Assembly (NCBI GenBank): GCA_021234155.1
Contig: JAJEKV010000079.1
Span: forward strand, 1,986,789-2,050,788
Source of the DNA: Isoetes taiwanensis
Lineage: Eukaryota; Streptophyta; Lycopodiopsida; Isoetales; Isoetaceae
Direction: 5' to 3'
Length of the DNA: 64,000 nucleotides
Shown: positions 43,259 through 53,703 of the stretch, piece after piece
Numbering within the stretch: the first letter of the stretch is position 1
Layout of the letters: each line of letters opens with the position of its first letter
Made by a program: the position numbers and the translations under genes
The notes under the pieces: generated by a model
Databases searched by the model: none
Seen by the model: only the letters and a program-made list of their open reading frames with translations
Told to the model about the DNA's origin: nothing

Positions 43259-44426
43259 ATGGAAGAACAGAGTCCACCCAGGCCACGCCCGGCAAGGAAC
43301 CTATTCGAGGAATTTGGAGCCATCACCCCAGAAGAGGAAATATCTCAGATAAGGACGGACCTGGAACAGATAAAGGCCTTGCTGTCCGCGCAAGTAGGAG
43401 CGGGGTCGGTGGGCAACGCTCAGTTGCCTCAAGCATCAGTTCGGAAAACAGGAAGAGACAAGAAGAGAAGCAAGAGAAGGAGGTCCCCAGCCGAGGAATC
43501 CTCCGGGATTCAAGTTCGAACTCGGACTCCGGACCTCAGGAAGAGGAAGAGCAGGCCCAGGACCGAAAAAGATGCAAAGGCGAGAAAAACCCGGCAGATG
43601 CAAGGCGGAGGGACGCCATAGATGGGCGACAAAGGGACACGAGCCTCGACTACCGTAAGAAGGTAGATTCTGCGACCGGGCAATGTATGGAAGGCCCGAA
43701 TCGAACAGCTTCTGGGAGAAAACAGTCGATTAGAAGCGAGAGGCATGGTTGGATCTAAATGAGTGAGTACGGCAATGCTTATGGCATGAAGGATAAAGAC
43801 AAAGGCAGAGTGGCAACAACCAACTTGAAAGGAGCCGCACGGATTTGGTGGAAGGGTTATGCAAAGGCACATGGCTTAAGCAGGATGCTTGTAAGTTCGT
43901 AAAGTTTGCTAAAGCCTTCAAAGCGCCATTACGCCCCAAGGAACACAAGTCCAAAGATGATGCGAGTTCTCTGAGTGTTGCAAAGAAGGCAACAAGTCAC
44001 CCAGAAATATACTGAGAGGAATTCATGAGGTTGAGGTTGTATGTGCCAAAGTTAGGTGAGAAGCATGCAGTAGAAAGCTACATTGAAGGTCTGAATGAGG
44101 AGATCCGCAAGCTTGTAAGGGCAATAAACCCTAGAACAATGATCGGGGAGTCCAAGGCAATAAGCTTGCAAGGAACGGGACCTCGTAATAGCGGGCGAGG
44201 CAGCAATATTACTGTGACAAAGGCAAGGCAAAGAGTGCTTTTAGCCCGAGAACGACCAGCCGGGACCAGCCTAGAGCCCCATATAGTGGTAATCGGGGGA
44301 GCAAAGCAGGAGAAGAAGCGTGTGTCCTTCAAAGACAAGCAGGAAGGGTCAAACTACTCCAAAGCAGTGCGGTCCTTTTTGCAGGCCATGCCCAAGGAAA
44401 AGAGACAGGAGTGCATAGAAAAGTAG
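43259..44426 (+). pseudogene. gag, frameshifted
   Basis: The N-terminal block (MEEQSPPRPRPARNLFEEFG ... IRTDLEQIKALLSAQ, then a Lys/Arg-rich stretch) is open to 43621. The capsid-like Retrotrans_gag block follows in other frames: ATTNLKGAARIWWKGYAKAH near 43810-43870, then FMRLRLYVPKLGEKHAVESY and GLNEEIRKLVRAINPRTMIG at 44025-44150. A stop interrupts just before FMRLR. A zinc-knuckle-like remnant (QPNHRTNES, cysteines lost) is readable near 44440-44480. Several breaks make it non-functional as written. Confidence 0.7.
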
Positions 44427-44429
44427 CTT

Positions 44430-45143
44430 TTGCTTCAGGTGCTTCCCAGCCGAACCATAGGACAAATGAATCGCCCATACGCCATGAGTGCAAAGGCTAG
44501 CGAGTTGGGAGATTGGGACACTCTGTCTGACGACGACGGCGAGGAAGCCCGCGACTACATTCAGGGTGAGTGTCATATCTTTGCCGCAATAGATACAGAG
44601 CAAGCAGAGAGCCAGTATAAGGTAGTTTCCACAGTAGGGAAGGCCAAGGCGAAGTCATTCATAGTCCTGATAGACTCGGGAAGTAGCCATAACTTTGCAT
44701 CCCCCAGAATGGTTCAAATGTTGAAGTTGAAACCACTAAAGTCAAAGCCAAGGCCCGTTGTCTTAGCAAGTGGAGCAGTAAGGCAGACGGCAGGTAAGAG
44801 AATCAACTTCAACATCGACTTGCCAGGGATTAATATCCAGATGGGGGCAGAGGTAATGGGCATTGGCAAATACGACTTGATCATAGGTATGGAGTACCTT
44901 GGACCAGCAGGGGCCATTATTGATTGTGGAAAGCGGAAGGTGACCTTCCCAACGCCCGAGGCAAGATCATTGAGATCACAGGTAAAGAAGTTGTTCCCAT
45001 CATGCAGTGTATGTCTTCTAAAGGGCTGTTCAAGTGCATCAAGAGTGAGCAGGTGGCATACATCTTCAAACTTGAGATTGAAGAGTCGGATTCCGAAGAA
45101 AGTAAAGAAGACAAGGTGCTCAGCAAGTTGCCAAGGCAAATAG
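44430..45143 (+). CDS. Aspartic protease region of pol
   Basis: It contains [20 protein letters not shown], the retroviral-type active site (DSG), and the second strand [20 protein letters not shown]. Clan AA retropepsins cut Gag-Pol. The coding sense leaves this frame near 44960, where the RT frame takes over with [14 protein letters not shown], so one base is gained or lost there. The remaining codons to 45143 are out of frame. Confidence 0.8.
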   Translation: MLQVLPSRTIGQMNRPYAMSAKASELGDWDTLSDDDGEEARDYIQGECHIFAAIDTEQAESQYKVVSTVGKAKAKSFIVLIDSGSSHNFASPRMVQMLKLKPLKSKPRPVVLASGAVRQTAGKRINFNIDLPGINIQMGAEVMGIGKYDLIIGMEYLGPAGAIIDCGKRKVTFPTPEARSLRSQVKKLFPSCSVCLLKGCSSASRVSRWHTSSNLRLKSRIPKKVKKTRCSASCQGK

Positions 45144-46560
45144 CTAGCTTGATCACGGAATTCCACGATCTCTTTCCTGATGAGATCGAGCACCTCCCTC
45201 CTTACAGGGGAGTCGAGTGCGAGATAGCACTCGAACCGGGAACAAAGCCGACAAGCAAGGCTCCATATAGAATGACAACGCAGGAGTTATCGGAGCTAAA
45301 GAAGCAGTTGCAGGAGCTGCTCGACCTAGGCTTCATTAGACCTAGTGTCTCGCCATTTGGAGCGCCCATTCTCTTCGTTAAGAAGAAGGATGGTAGTTTA
45401 AGGATGTGCATAGACTATAGGCAGTTGAATAAGCACACCATTAAGAACAAGTATGCGCTCCCAAGATCAGATGACTTGATGGATCAGCTACAAGGAGCAA
45501 GGATCTTCTCCAAAATCGACTTAAGGTCAGGTTATCATCAGATCCGGATAAAGGAAGAAGATATCCATAAAACCGCCTTCAGGACGCGGTATGGGCATTA
45601 TGAGTTCACGGTAATGCCTTTCGGCTTATCAAATGCCCCCGCGACGTTCATGAGGCTCATGAACGATATCTTCAGGGAGTTCCTAGACACCTTTGTGATT
45701 GTTTTCTTTGATGACATTTTGGTGTATAGCAGATCCCTTGAAGAGCACGTACAACACTTGAGAAGAGTGCTGGAGAAGTTGAGGAGGCACCAGTTGTACG
45801 CCAAGTTGTCGAAGTGCCACTTCGCAACGGAGAAGGTGGAATACCTTGGTCATGTGATCTCAGCAGAAGGCATCTCGACGGATCCCGCCAAGATTGAAGC
45901 AGTAATTCAGTGGCCGGCGCCGAAGAATGTACATGAGGTCAGGAGCTTTCTCGGGCTAGCAGGGTACTATAGGAAGTTCGTAAAGAACTTTGCTAAGATA
46001 GCGGCCCCGTTAACAGACCTGACGAGGGCAGAGAAGGTGAAAGATTGGGCAGAGCATTGGCACAAGAAAGCCCAAAAGGGGTTTGAATTGTTGAAAGAAG
46101 CCCTGACGACAGCCCCTGTCTTGACCCTGCCGGACCCGGAGAAAGATAAGCTTGTAGCAACAGATGCGAGTAAGATAGCTACAGGTGCAGTGCTTATGCA
46201 AGAAGAGCGTGTGGTAGCGTATGATTCCAGGAAGATGAACGACGCCGAGACGTGCTACCCAACGCATGATCAAGAATTGCTTGCGGTTGTCAGGGCGTTA
46301 AGAATATGGAGGCACTATCTCTTGGGAAGGAAGTTCCAATTGGATACCGACCATCAGAGCCTCCAGTATGTATTCACGCAACCACACCTCAATCTGAGGC
46401 AGCGGAGGTGGATGGAGTTCCTCGAGGAATATGACTTTGAGATAGTCTACAAGCCGGGGAAACTCAATGTGGTAGCGGATGCGCTTTCAAGGCACCCCCT
46501 GACAACTAGAGTGCATTGCAATGCAATTTCGACGCTGGTAAGAAGATTCAAGAGACCTTG
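44960..46560 (+). CDS. Reverse transcriptase and RNase H of pol
   Basis: An open frame with the complete Ty3/gypsy RT order: [40 protein letters not shown] (first catalytic Asp), [11 protein letters not shown], and [10 protein letters not shown] (catalytic DD, with F for the usual V/I). The thumb and connection [13 protein letters not shown] and [20 protein letters not shown] follow. RNase H has [41 protein letters not shown] and [11 protein letters not shown]. The frame is lost at about 46539, where 13 bp present in internal 2 are missing, and runs out of frame to a stop at 46648. Confidence 0.92.
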
Positions 46561-47399
46561 CCAACGGATGTGGATTTCAGGGAGGTATGGGCAAGCCTCT
46601 CTAGGGAGGCTAGAACAGATAAAGAGCGGAGGCCTTCAAGCATTATAAGAAGGAGAGCAACCTGTTATATCATAAGAACAAGTTGTGCGTACCCGAATCA
46701 TCAGGAGTAAGGAAATTGATCCTCCATGACACGCACAACAGCCCAATAGCTGGCCATGCGGGATTCATGAAAACATATTTCAAAGTGCGCAGCAGCTATT
46801 ATTGGCCAGGAATGAAGAAGCAAGTAGCTCGCTACATCAGGGAATGTCAGCTATGCCAGCAGACGAAGGCGGAGCAGCTTCGAATTCCAGGGGCATTAGA
46901 GCCATTAGCGGCGCCAAACGCTAAGTGGGAGGTAATCAGCATGGATTTTATAACAGGGCTCCCAAGAACGGTAAGAGGGAAGGATGCCTTGATGGTAGTG
47001 GTCGACAAGTTGTCGAAGATGGCACATTTTATGCCTTGCAGGACCACAGATACAGCTATGGATACAGCAAAGCTCTTCACCAAAGAGATCTTCAGGCTTC
47101 ATGGTATGCCAAGGGAGATTATATCCGACAGGGACCCGAAGTTCATGAGTGCATTTTGGCAAGACCTCTTTGCGACGATTCAGACCAAGCTATCCATGAG
47201 CACGGCATATCATCCTCAGACGGATGGCCAAACGGAGCGGACCAACAGGATTTTAGAAGACATGCTACGAAACTATGTCTGGAATAAGCAAGGTATGTGG
47301 GAAGAGTTTATTCACTTGGTGGAGTTTGCATACAATAGCACCAAGCAGGAATCATCCCAAATGATAGGAAAAGCACCTCTAGCCCCATATATGCTTTGA
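46561..47399 (+). pseudogene. Integrase, truncated copy (internal 1)
   Basis: Zinc-binding HHCC (H..HNSPIAGH ... CQLCQQTK) and the DDE core are readable: MDFITGLP, ISDRDPKFMSAFW and TDGQTERTNRILED. One further base is missing near 46630 relative to internal 2. After QESSQ the frame jumps across a 915-bp deletion (junction at 47363) to IGKAPLAPYML and a stop. The integrase C-terminal domain and chromodomain are absent. Confidence 0.88.
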
Positions 47400-48004
47400 T
47401 AGGAGGAATCAGGCCTTCACGCCCCATATACGGGAAGGACCTATCCTCCACGTTGGGCAACTAGGGTGTAGGCATGAGCGGCATATAGGCATATAGGCGC
47501 TGTCTCCACGGCCATAATGGAAGATTCACCCTCTTCCTACGCCGGGAGATTAGCCATGCATCCATGTAGATAGGTGGGGTGGTCACCATATAACCAAAAT
47601 TTATTAAATAATTAAAATGGTACTAACGTAATATCGACCTGCAGGCCAATAGAGCGCTCCGGAGGGCAAGGAGGTCGAGCTACGAAGACTTGCAACACAA
47701 ATTTTGTTGGAATGTGTTGCAAGGAACGAAGAGTACCTCGAACAATAATTATAGATATGAAATGTTGAAATTTTGTCTAACTTAATGTCATAATAACTAA
47801 GATAGTGAATAACTTGTTTAATGATGTTATGAATTGATAAGTATTCCATAGTATGATGACGTAATAATGTTCTAAAAATATTACCTTAGGGTAATCTTGG
47901 TAAATGTATAAGTATTATATTGTATGCATCACGTTGAATGCAGATTGCAGATTAGGAAGATCCCAAGGTGGGGAGACCCACGATGCTGCAGACAGCATCA
48001 TTTC
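47400..48004 (+). other. 3' non-coding region of internal 1
   Basis: It matches 51570-52156 of internal 2, with about 20 extra bp near 47590. It leads to the polypurine tract. Confidence 0.75.
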
Positions 48005-48017
48005 AAGGTGGGGAGAA
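48005..48017 (+). other. Polypurine tract, internal 1
   Basis: AAGGTGGGGAGAA immediately precedes LTR2; primer for plus-strand DNA synthesis. Confidence 0.85.
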
Positions 48018-49590
48018 TGTGACGTTCCAAAGACGCGATACGCCCCGCAACATATCTTGCATTTGCCTGCCACGCCGCATTACACGCCACTCCGACCGAC
48101 GTGTATGCCGACGGGTAGCCAGGTAAGTAGCCCTAGGGGCAACTTGCTAGGTATGTTCACATGTTATTAATGTGCACATATGCACATTAATGTGGGCACA
48201 CTTTTCCATGTAGGCATATTTTGCCACCTAGCCATTAAAGGCAAGTGGGGCCTTTCCAATTATCCCACATGCTAAAATGGGTAATTGGAAACCCTAGCCC
48301 TAAACCCCATGTCTATTTAGGGTAGGAAAACCCTAACTTGTTAGTTTTCGTCCATAGGGTTTTAGAGTTCTGTTTTGGCTGCCCCAAGAGCCAAAACCGC
48401 CTCCCAGACGCTGCCCAAGCGAATCGCACCATCAGTTTTCCTGAATTCGATCAGCTCAGCAGAATGGTTGAACTCAGGTCAGGAGGAGCCACCCAAGGAT
48501 CAGGTATTTGGTCAATTTAATAGCTTAAACGGTCTTCTAGTCATAGAATCAGTAGGTTTAGCCTATTAAATTGCCCATAGCAGCTATCTGGATCTCTAGA
48601 TCCCAGACACTAACTAAAGAACCTAACTCTATGTTATAGATTAGATCTAGTTCTTTAGTTCTTCTGTGATGTATATGGACGATGTTTCTCTGTGAACTCC
48701 TTGTATTGGGAAGGGGGGTAGAGGCCCCGCAAGCCGCGGTAGTTGATGCTCCTAGAATAGCCTCTCTAGCACACCAGATGCGGCTTTGTGCACAAGAGGC
48801 ACACCTGGTTGTGGGTGAAGGGGCCAGACTGGCTTATAAGGAGGTTCGTGTTCTGACTCTTGAACGATCCCTATGGTGTGTTAGTGCTACCGGGGGTCAT
48901 TGTGACTAGGTCCAATGGCTTGCCACCGCGGTGGGGCAAGGCATGGGCTCGACACTTTCGGAGGTGGTGGATATGACCTTCCATTGAGTTCAAGTCGAAT
49001 CACGGGCAAAGGCCCTCTAGTCACCTTGAGTCAAAGATGTAGATCTCTGGGGGAGTGATCCCTACCGCCCCATCGGGAATCGGGAGATGAAACCCGTGAA
49101 TAGCCCTTTTGGCTATGCATCCCGCTGGCTCTACAACAGTCCCAACACTTTTCAGCCTACTCGCAAAGTGTGCACGGGAGGGGCGGATGGAGGGACAACC
49201 CTATGCCATGTTCTTATGCCAGCCAAATCCATTGCCATGAATTCCATGCGCAATGAACTCGAGACCCAAGCCGCCGGGCCATCCCCTTGAGTCCGAGCCT
49301 TGGGTAGGATTTCCTATGTGATGTCCTGATCATTGTGTATGCAGATGTTGATGCACCACCCTTCTGGGTGGATGGAGGATTATGTTGTATACTGACATGT
49401 ATGTTTACGCTTCCGCAGCTAGGTAGGCCCTGAGGGAGACAGGGTAGAATGACACCTTCACTCTTTCCACTGGGACTCGTTACGGGTGCAGTGATATGTG
49501 GAGGGCCCTGTATCAGTGTGGAGCTGGTATGGGGGAAGAACTCCTGTTTGTATACGGTGCGGGCACCGTATGCGAGTAGGGGACGTCACA
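48018..49590 (+). repeat. LTR2 (1,573 bp), shared middle LTR
   Basis: The same TGTGACGT...ACGTCACA ends. It is nearly identical to LTR1 and LTR3 over most of its length. It carries clusters of compound changes at about 48028-48082 and 48725-49290 that LTR1 and LTR3 do not have. The 5' hairpin seen in LTR1 and LTR3 is destroyed. Confidence 0.93.
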
Positions 49591-49591
49591 G

Positions 49592-49603
49592 TGGTATCAG
49601 AGC
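49592..49603 (+). other. Primer-binding site fused to RNase H (internal 2)
   Basis: TGGTATCAGAGC is followed directly by CTCCAGTATGTATTC, which in internal 1 follows ATCAGAGC inside the RNase H coding sequence (46353-46360). Everything from gag to RT is missing. Confidence 0.92.
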
Positions 49604-51298
49604 CTCCAGTATGTATTCACGCAACCACACCTCAATCTGAGGCAGCGGAGGTGGATGGAGTTCCTCGAGGAATATGACTTTGAGATAGTCTACAAGCCGG
49701 GGAAACTCAATGTGGTAGCGGATGCGCTTTCAAGGCACCCCCTGACAACTAGAGTGCATTGCAATGCAATTTCGACGCTCTCCAGCGACTTTGGTAAGAA
49801 GATTCAAGAGACCTTGCCAACGGATGTGGATTTCAGGGAGGTATGGGCAAGCCTCTCTAGGGAGGCTAGAACAGATAAAGAGCGGGAGGCCTTCAAGCAT
49901 TATAAGAAGGAGAGCAACCTGTTATATCATAAGAACAAGTTGTGCGTACCCAAATCATCAGGAGTAAGGAAATTGATCCTCCATGACACGCACAACAGCC
50001 CAATAGCTGGCCATGCGGGATTCATGAAAACATATTTCAAAGTGTGCAGCAGCTATTATTGGCCAGGAATGAAGAAGCAAGTAGCTCGCTACATCAGGGA
50101 ATGTCAGCTATGCCAGCAGACGAAGGCGGAGCAGCTTCGAATTCCAGGGGCATTAGAGCCATTAGCGGTGCCAAACGCTAAGTGGGAGGTAATCAGCATG
50201 GATTTTATAACAGGGCTCCCAAGAACGGTAAGAGGGAAGGATGTCTTGATGGTAGTGGTCGACAAGTTGTCGAAGATGGCACATTTTGTGCCTTGCAGGA
50301 CCACAGACACAGCTATGGATACAGCAAAGCTCTTCACCAAAGAGATCTTCAGGCTTCATGGTATGCCAAGGGAGATTATATCCGACAGGGACCCGAAGTT
50401 CATGAGTGCATTTTGGCAAGACCTCTTTGCGACGATTCAGACCAAGCTATCCATGAGCACGGCATATCATCCTCAGACGGATGGCCAAACGGAGCGGACC
50501 AACAGGATTTTAGAAGACATGCTACGAAACTATGTCTGGAATAAGCAAGGTATGTGGGAAGAGTTTATTCACTTGGTGGAGTTTGCATACAATAGCACCA
50601 AGCAGGAATCATCCCAAATGTCGCCGTTTATGATCAATTACGGCTATCGATTGTTTAACTCCGCATTAACTTGGCACAACCCCGTGTCAAAAGTGGAAGT
50701 TTCGCAGCAGATGTTGGCCAATATGCAGCAGCTTGTGGAAGAGGTTCGAGGGTATCTGCTAGCAGCAAGAAGTCGACAAAAGAGCATCGCCGACAAGCAT
50801 CGAACAGTCAGAGAGTTCAAAGTTGGAGACGATGTTTGGCTCAAGATCAAAGTGAAGCAGGCGAAGCTCAGGATCGGAAATTGTAAGAAGCTTGCTCCAA
50901 GGTGGGCTGGACCTTTCAGAATAGTCGAGAGAGTAGGTAATCAAGCCTACAAACTAGACTTGCCAGCACACCTAAAGATTCATAAGGTCTTCCACGTGAG
51001 TTTGTTGAAGAAGCATACTCCAAATCCAGACGAAGTCTTGGACACTCCAACGTTGTTGGAAATGACGGAGGAGGAGTTGGAGATAGTCCCAGAATTGATT
51101 CTTGATAAAGCTTTCAAGAAAACGAGGAGATCAGAATTCCTCCAGTATTTGGTCAAGTGGAAACACTTGCCAGTGGAAGACGCGACATGGGTACTTAAGA
51201 AAGATTTAGTAAAGCAGTACCCACAGTTTATGGAGCAATGGGACGGCAAGGTCATCTCCGAAGAAATCGGCTCAGGCATGTCGATTTGTGTAGGTTAA
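49604..51298 (+). CDS. RNase H remnant, integrase and chromodomain (internal 2)
   Basis: An uninterrupted frame of about 560 codons, opening without a start codon at the deletion junction; the first Met is at 49655. It has RNase H end ([11 protein letters not shown]), zinc finger HNSPIAGH...CQLCQQTK, and DDE residues in MDFITGLP, SDRDPKF and QTERTNR. A GPY/F-type domain follows (APRWAGPFRIVERVGNQAYK, LDLPAHLKIHKVFHVSLLKK). The C-terminal chromodomain is FLQYLVKWKHLPVEDATW, about 51137-51190. This architecture defines a chromovirus; chromodomains of this group direct integration to methylated-H3 chromatin. The frame is intact here but lacks everything upstream, so it could act only if supplied in trans. 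Confidence 0.93.
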   Translation, partial: LQYVFTQPHLNLRQRRWMEFLEEYDFEIVYKPGKLNVVADALSRHPLTTRVHCNAISTLSSDFGKKIQETLPTDVDFREVWASLSREARTDKEREAFKHYKKESNLLYHKNKLCVPKSSGVRKLILHDTHNSPIAGHAGFMKTYFKVCSSYYWPGMKKQVARYIRECQLCQQTKAEQLRIPGALEPLAVPNAKWEVISMDFITGLPRTVRGKDVLMVVVDKLSKMAHFVPCRTTDTAMDTAKLFTKEIFRLHGMPREIISDRDPKFMSAFWQDLFATIQTKLSMSTAYHPQTDGQTERTNRILEDMLRNYVWNKQGMWEEFIHLVEFAYNSTKQESSQMSPFMINYGYRLFNSALTWHNPVSKVEVSQQMLANMQQLVEEVRGYLLAARSRQKSIADKHRTVREFKVGDDVWLKIKVKQAKLRIGNCKKLAPRWAGPFRIVERVGNQAYKLDLPAHLKIHKVFHVSLLKKHTPNPDEVLDTPTLLEMTEEELEIVPELILDKAFKKTRRSEFLQYLVKWKHLPVEDATWVLKKDLVKQYPQFMEQWDGKVISEEIGSGMSICVG

Positions 51299-52156
51299 TT
51301 CTTGTGTAGTTAAGATTAATCTACGCATGCCACCTATGCTAGGTATGGGTCGCTGCCTATGCTAGGTTGTTACCGATGATGGGACCACCACGGTGATCTC
51401 TAGGGCGTGGTGTAATGTCAATGTAGGCATGACCGCGTTTCCGCTTGGACGAGTGGAAGGTAGATTAGAAAGTCTACTTCTGTTCCACGGAAGTAGACGA
51501 CCTCGAGAGAAAGGAGGTCATTAAGGAATGCACTGATAGGAAAAGCACCTCTAGCCCCATATATGCTTTGATAGGAGGAATCAGGCCTTCACGCCCCATA
51601 TACGGGAAGGACCTATCCTCCACGCTGGGCAACTAGGGTGTAGGCATGAGCGGCATATAGGCATATAGGCGCTGTCTCCACGGCCATAATGGAAGATTCA
51701 CCCTCTTCCTACGCCGGGAGATTAGCCATGCATCCATGTAGATAGGTGGGGTGGTCACCATAATTAAAATGGTACTAACGTAGTATCGACCTGCAGGCCA
51801 ATAGAGCGCTCCGGAGGGCAAGGAGGTCGAGCTACGAAGACTTGCAACACAAATTTTGTTGGAATGTGTTGCAAGGAACGAAGAGTACCTCGAACAATAA
51901 TTATAGATATGAAATGTTGAAATTTTGTCTAACTTAATGTCATAATAACTAAGATAGTGAATAACTTGTTTAATGATGTTATGAATTGATAAGTATTCCA
52001 TAGTATGATGACGTAATAATGTTCTAAAAATATTACCTTAGGGTAATCTTGGTAAATGTATAAGTATTATATTGTATGCATCACGTTGACTGCAGATTGC
52101 AGATTAGGAAGATCCCAAGGTGGGGAGACCCACGATGCTGCGGACAGCATCATTTC
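51299..52156 (+). other. 3' non-coding region of internal 2
   Basis: Its first 240 bp belong to the 915-bp stretch deleted from internal 1. The rest matches 47364-48004. No ORF is supported. Confidence 0.75.
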
Positions 52157-52169
52157 AAGGTGGGGAGAA
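52157..52169 (+). other. Polypurine tract, internal 2
   Basis: AAGGTGGGGAGAA immediately precedes LTR3. Confidence 0.85.
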
Positions 52170-53698
52170 TGTGACGTTCCAGCACAGTATACGGCCCCAG
52201 AACGTATACTGTACTGCCTCGTCACGCGTACACGCCACTCCGACCGACGTGTATGCCGACGGGTAGCCAGGTAAGTAGCCCTAGGGGCAACTTGCTAGGT
52301 ATGTTCACATGTTATTAATGTGCACATATGCACATTAATGTGGGCACACTTTTCCATGTAGGCATATTTTGCCACCTAGCCATTAAAGGCAAGTGGGGCC
52401 TTTCCAATTATCCCACATGCTAAAATGGGTAATTGGAAACCCTAGCCCTAAACCCCATGTCTATTTAGGGTAGGAAAACCCTAACTTGCTAGTTTTCGTC
52501 CATAGGGTTTTAGAGCTCTGTTTTGGCTGCCCCAGGAGCCAAAACCGCCTCCCAGACGCTGCCCAAGCGAATCGCACCATCAGTTTTCCTGAATTCGATC
52601 AGCTCAGCAGACCAAGGATCAGGTATTTGGTCAATTTAATAGCTTAAACCGTCTTCTAGTCATAGAATCAGTAGGTTTAGCCTATTAAATTGCCCATAGC
52701 AGCTATCTAGATCTCTAGATCCCAGACACTAACTAAAGAACCTAACTCTATGTTATAGATTAGATCTAGTTCTTTAGTTCTTCTATGATGTATATGGACG
52801 ATGTTTCTCTGTGAACTCCTTATATTGGGAAGGGGGGTAGAGGCCCTGAAGCTGTGTAGTTGATGCTCCTAGAATAGCCTCTCTAGCACACTGTAGATGC
52901 GGCCTGTGCACAAGAGCCACACCTGGTTGTGGGTGAAGGGGCCAGACTGGCTTATAAGGAGGTTCGTGTTCTGACTCTTGAACGATCCCTATGGTGTGTT
53001 AGTGCTACCGGGGGTCATTGTGACTAGGTCCAATGGCTTGCCACTGCGTGTGGGCAAGGCATGGGCTCGACACTTGTGAGGTGGTGGATATGACCTTCCA
53101 TTGAGTTCAAGTCGAATACGGGCAGTGGCCCTCTAGTCACCTTGAGTCAGCATGTAGATCTCTGGAGGGAGTGATCCCTACCTGCCCCATCGGAACTGGG
53201 GAGATGAAACCCAGGAATAGCCCTTTTGGCTATGCATCCGGCGGGCTACAGTCAGGTCCCAACACTTTTCAGTCTGTGCACAGGAGGGGCGGATGGAGTG
53301 GACAACCCTATGCCATGTTCTTATGCCAGCCAAATCCATTGCCATGAATTCTGTCTGCAATGAACTCTGGAGACCCAAGCCGTCAGTCATCCCCTTGAGT
53401 CTGAGCCTTGGGTAGGATTTCCTATGTGATGTCCTGATCATTGTGTATGCAGATGTTGATGCACCACCCTTCTGGGTGGATGGAGGATTATGTTGTATAC
53501 TGACATGTATGTTTACGCTTCCGCAGCTAGGTAGGCCCTGAGGGAGACAGGGTAGAATGACACCTTCACTCTTCCCACTGGGACTCGTTACGGGTGCAGT
53601 GATATGTGGAGGGCCCTGTATCAGTGTGGAGCTGGTATGGGGAAAGAACTCCTGTTTGTATACGGTGCGGGCACCGTATGCGAGTAGGGGACGTCACA
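52170..53698 (+). repeat. LTR3 (1,529 bp)
   Basis: Closest to LTR1, with deletions of about 29 bp (near 52610) and 13 bp (near 53275). It retains the 5' hairpin at 52185-52211 and the 3' hairpin before ACGTCACA. Confidence 0.95.
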
Positions 53699-53703
53699 AC
53701 GAG
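53699..53703. repeat. Target site duplication ACGAG, right
   Basis: It matches 37308-37312 and closes the composite element. Confidence 0.9.

Larger units (their letters stand above)
37313..53698 (+). mobile_element. Composite three-LTR chromovirus carrying a histone H3-like gene
   Basis: The order is LTR1 (37313-38882), internal 1 (38883-48017), LTR2 (48018-49590), internal 2 (49591-52169), LTR3 (52170-53698). One ACGAG duplication flanks the whole unit and none flanks LTR2. Internal 1 carries PBS, four 67-bp hairpins, ORF-A (H3-like), ORF-B, gag, protease, RT/RNase H and a truncated integrase. Internal 2 carries a PBS fused to RNase H and then integrase plus chromodomain. The element split a minus-strand DUF4283 gene. 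Every pol and accessory frame in internal 1 is broken at least once, so this copy is not autonomous. Confidence 0.92.

Noticed and set aside
47604-47849. Conserved minus-strand ORF in the 3' region of the chromovirus, repeated at 51633-52001
   Set aside because: The repetition is due to the duplicated internal region. The AT-rich peptide has no domain and lies in a 3' non-coding region.
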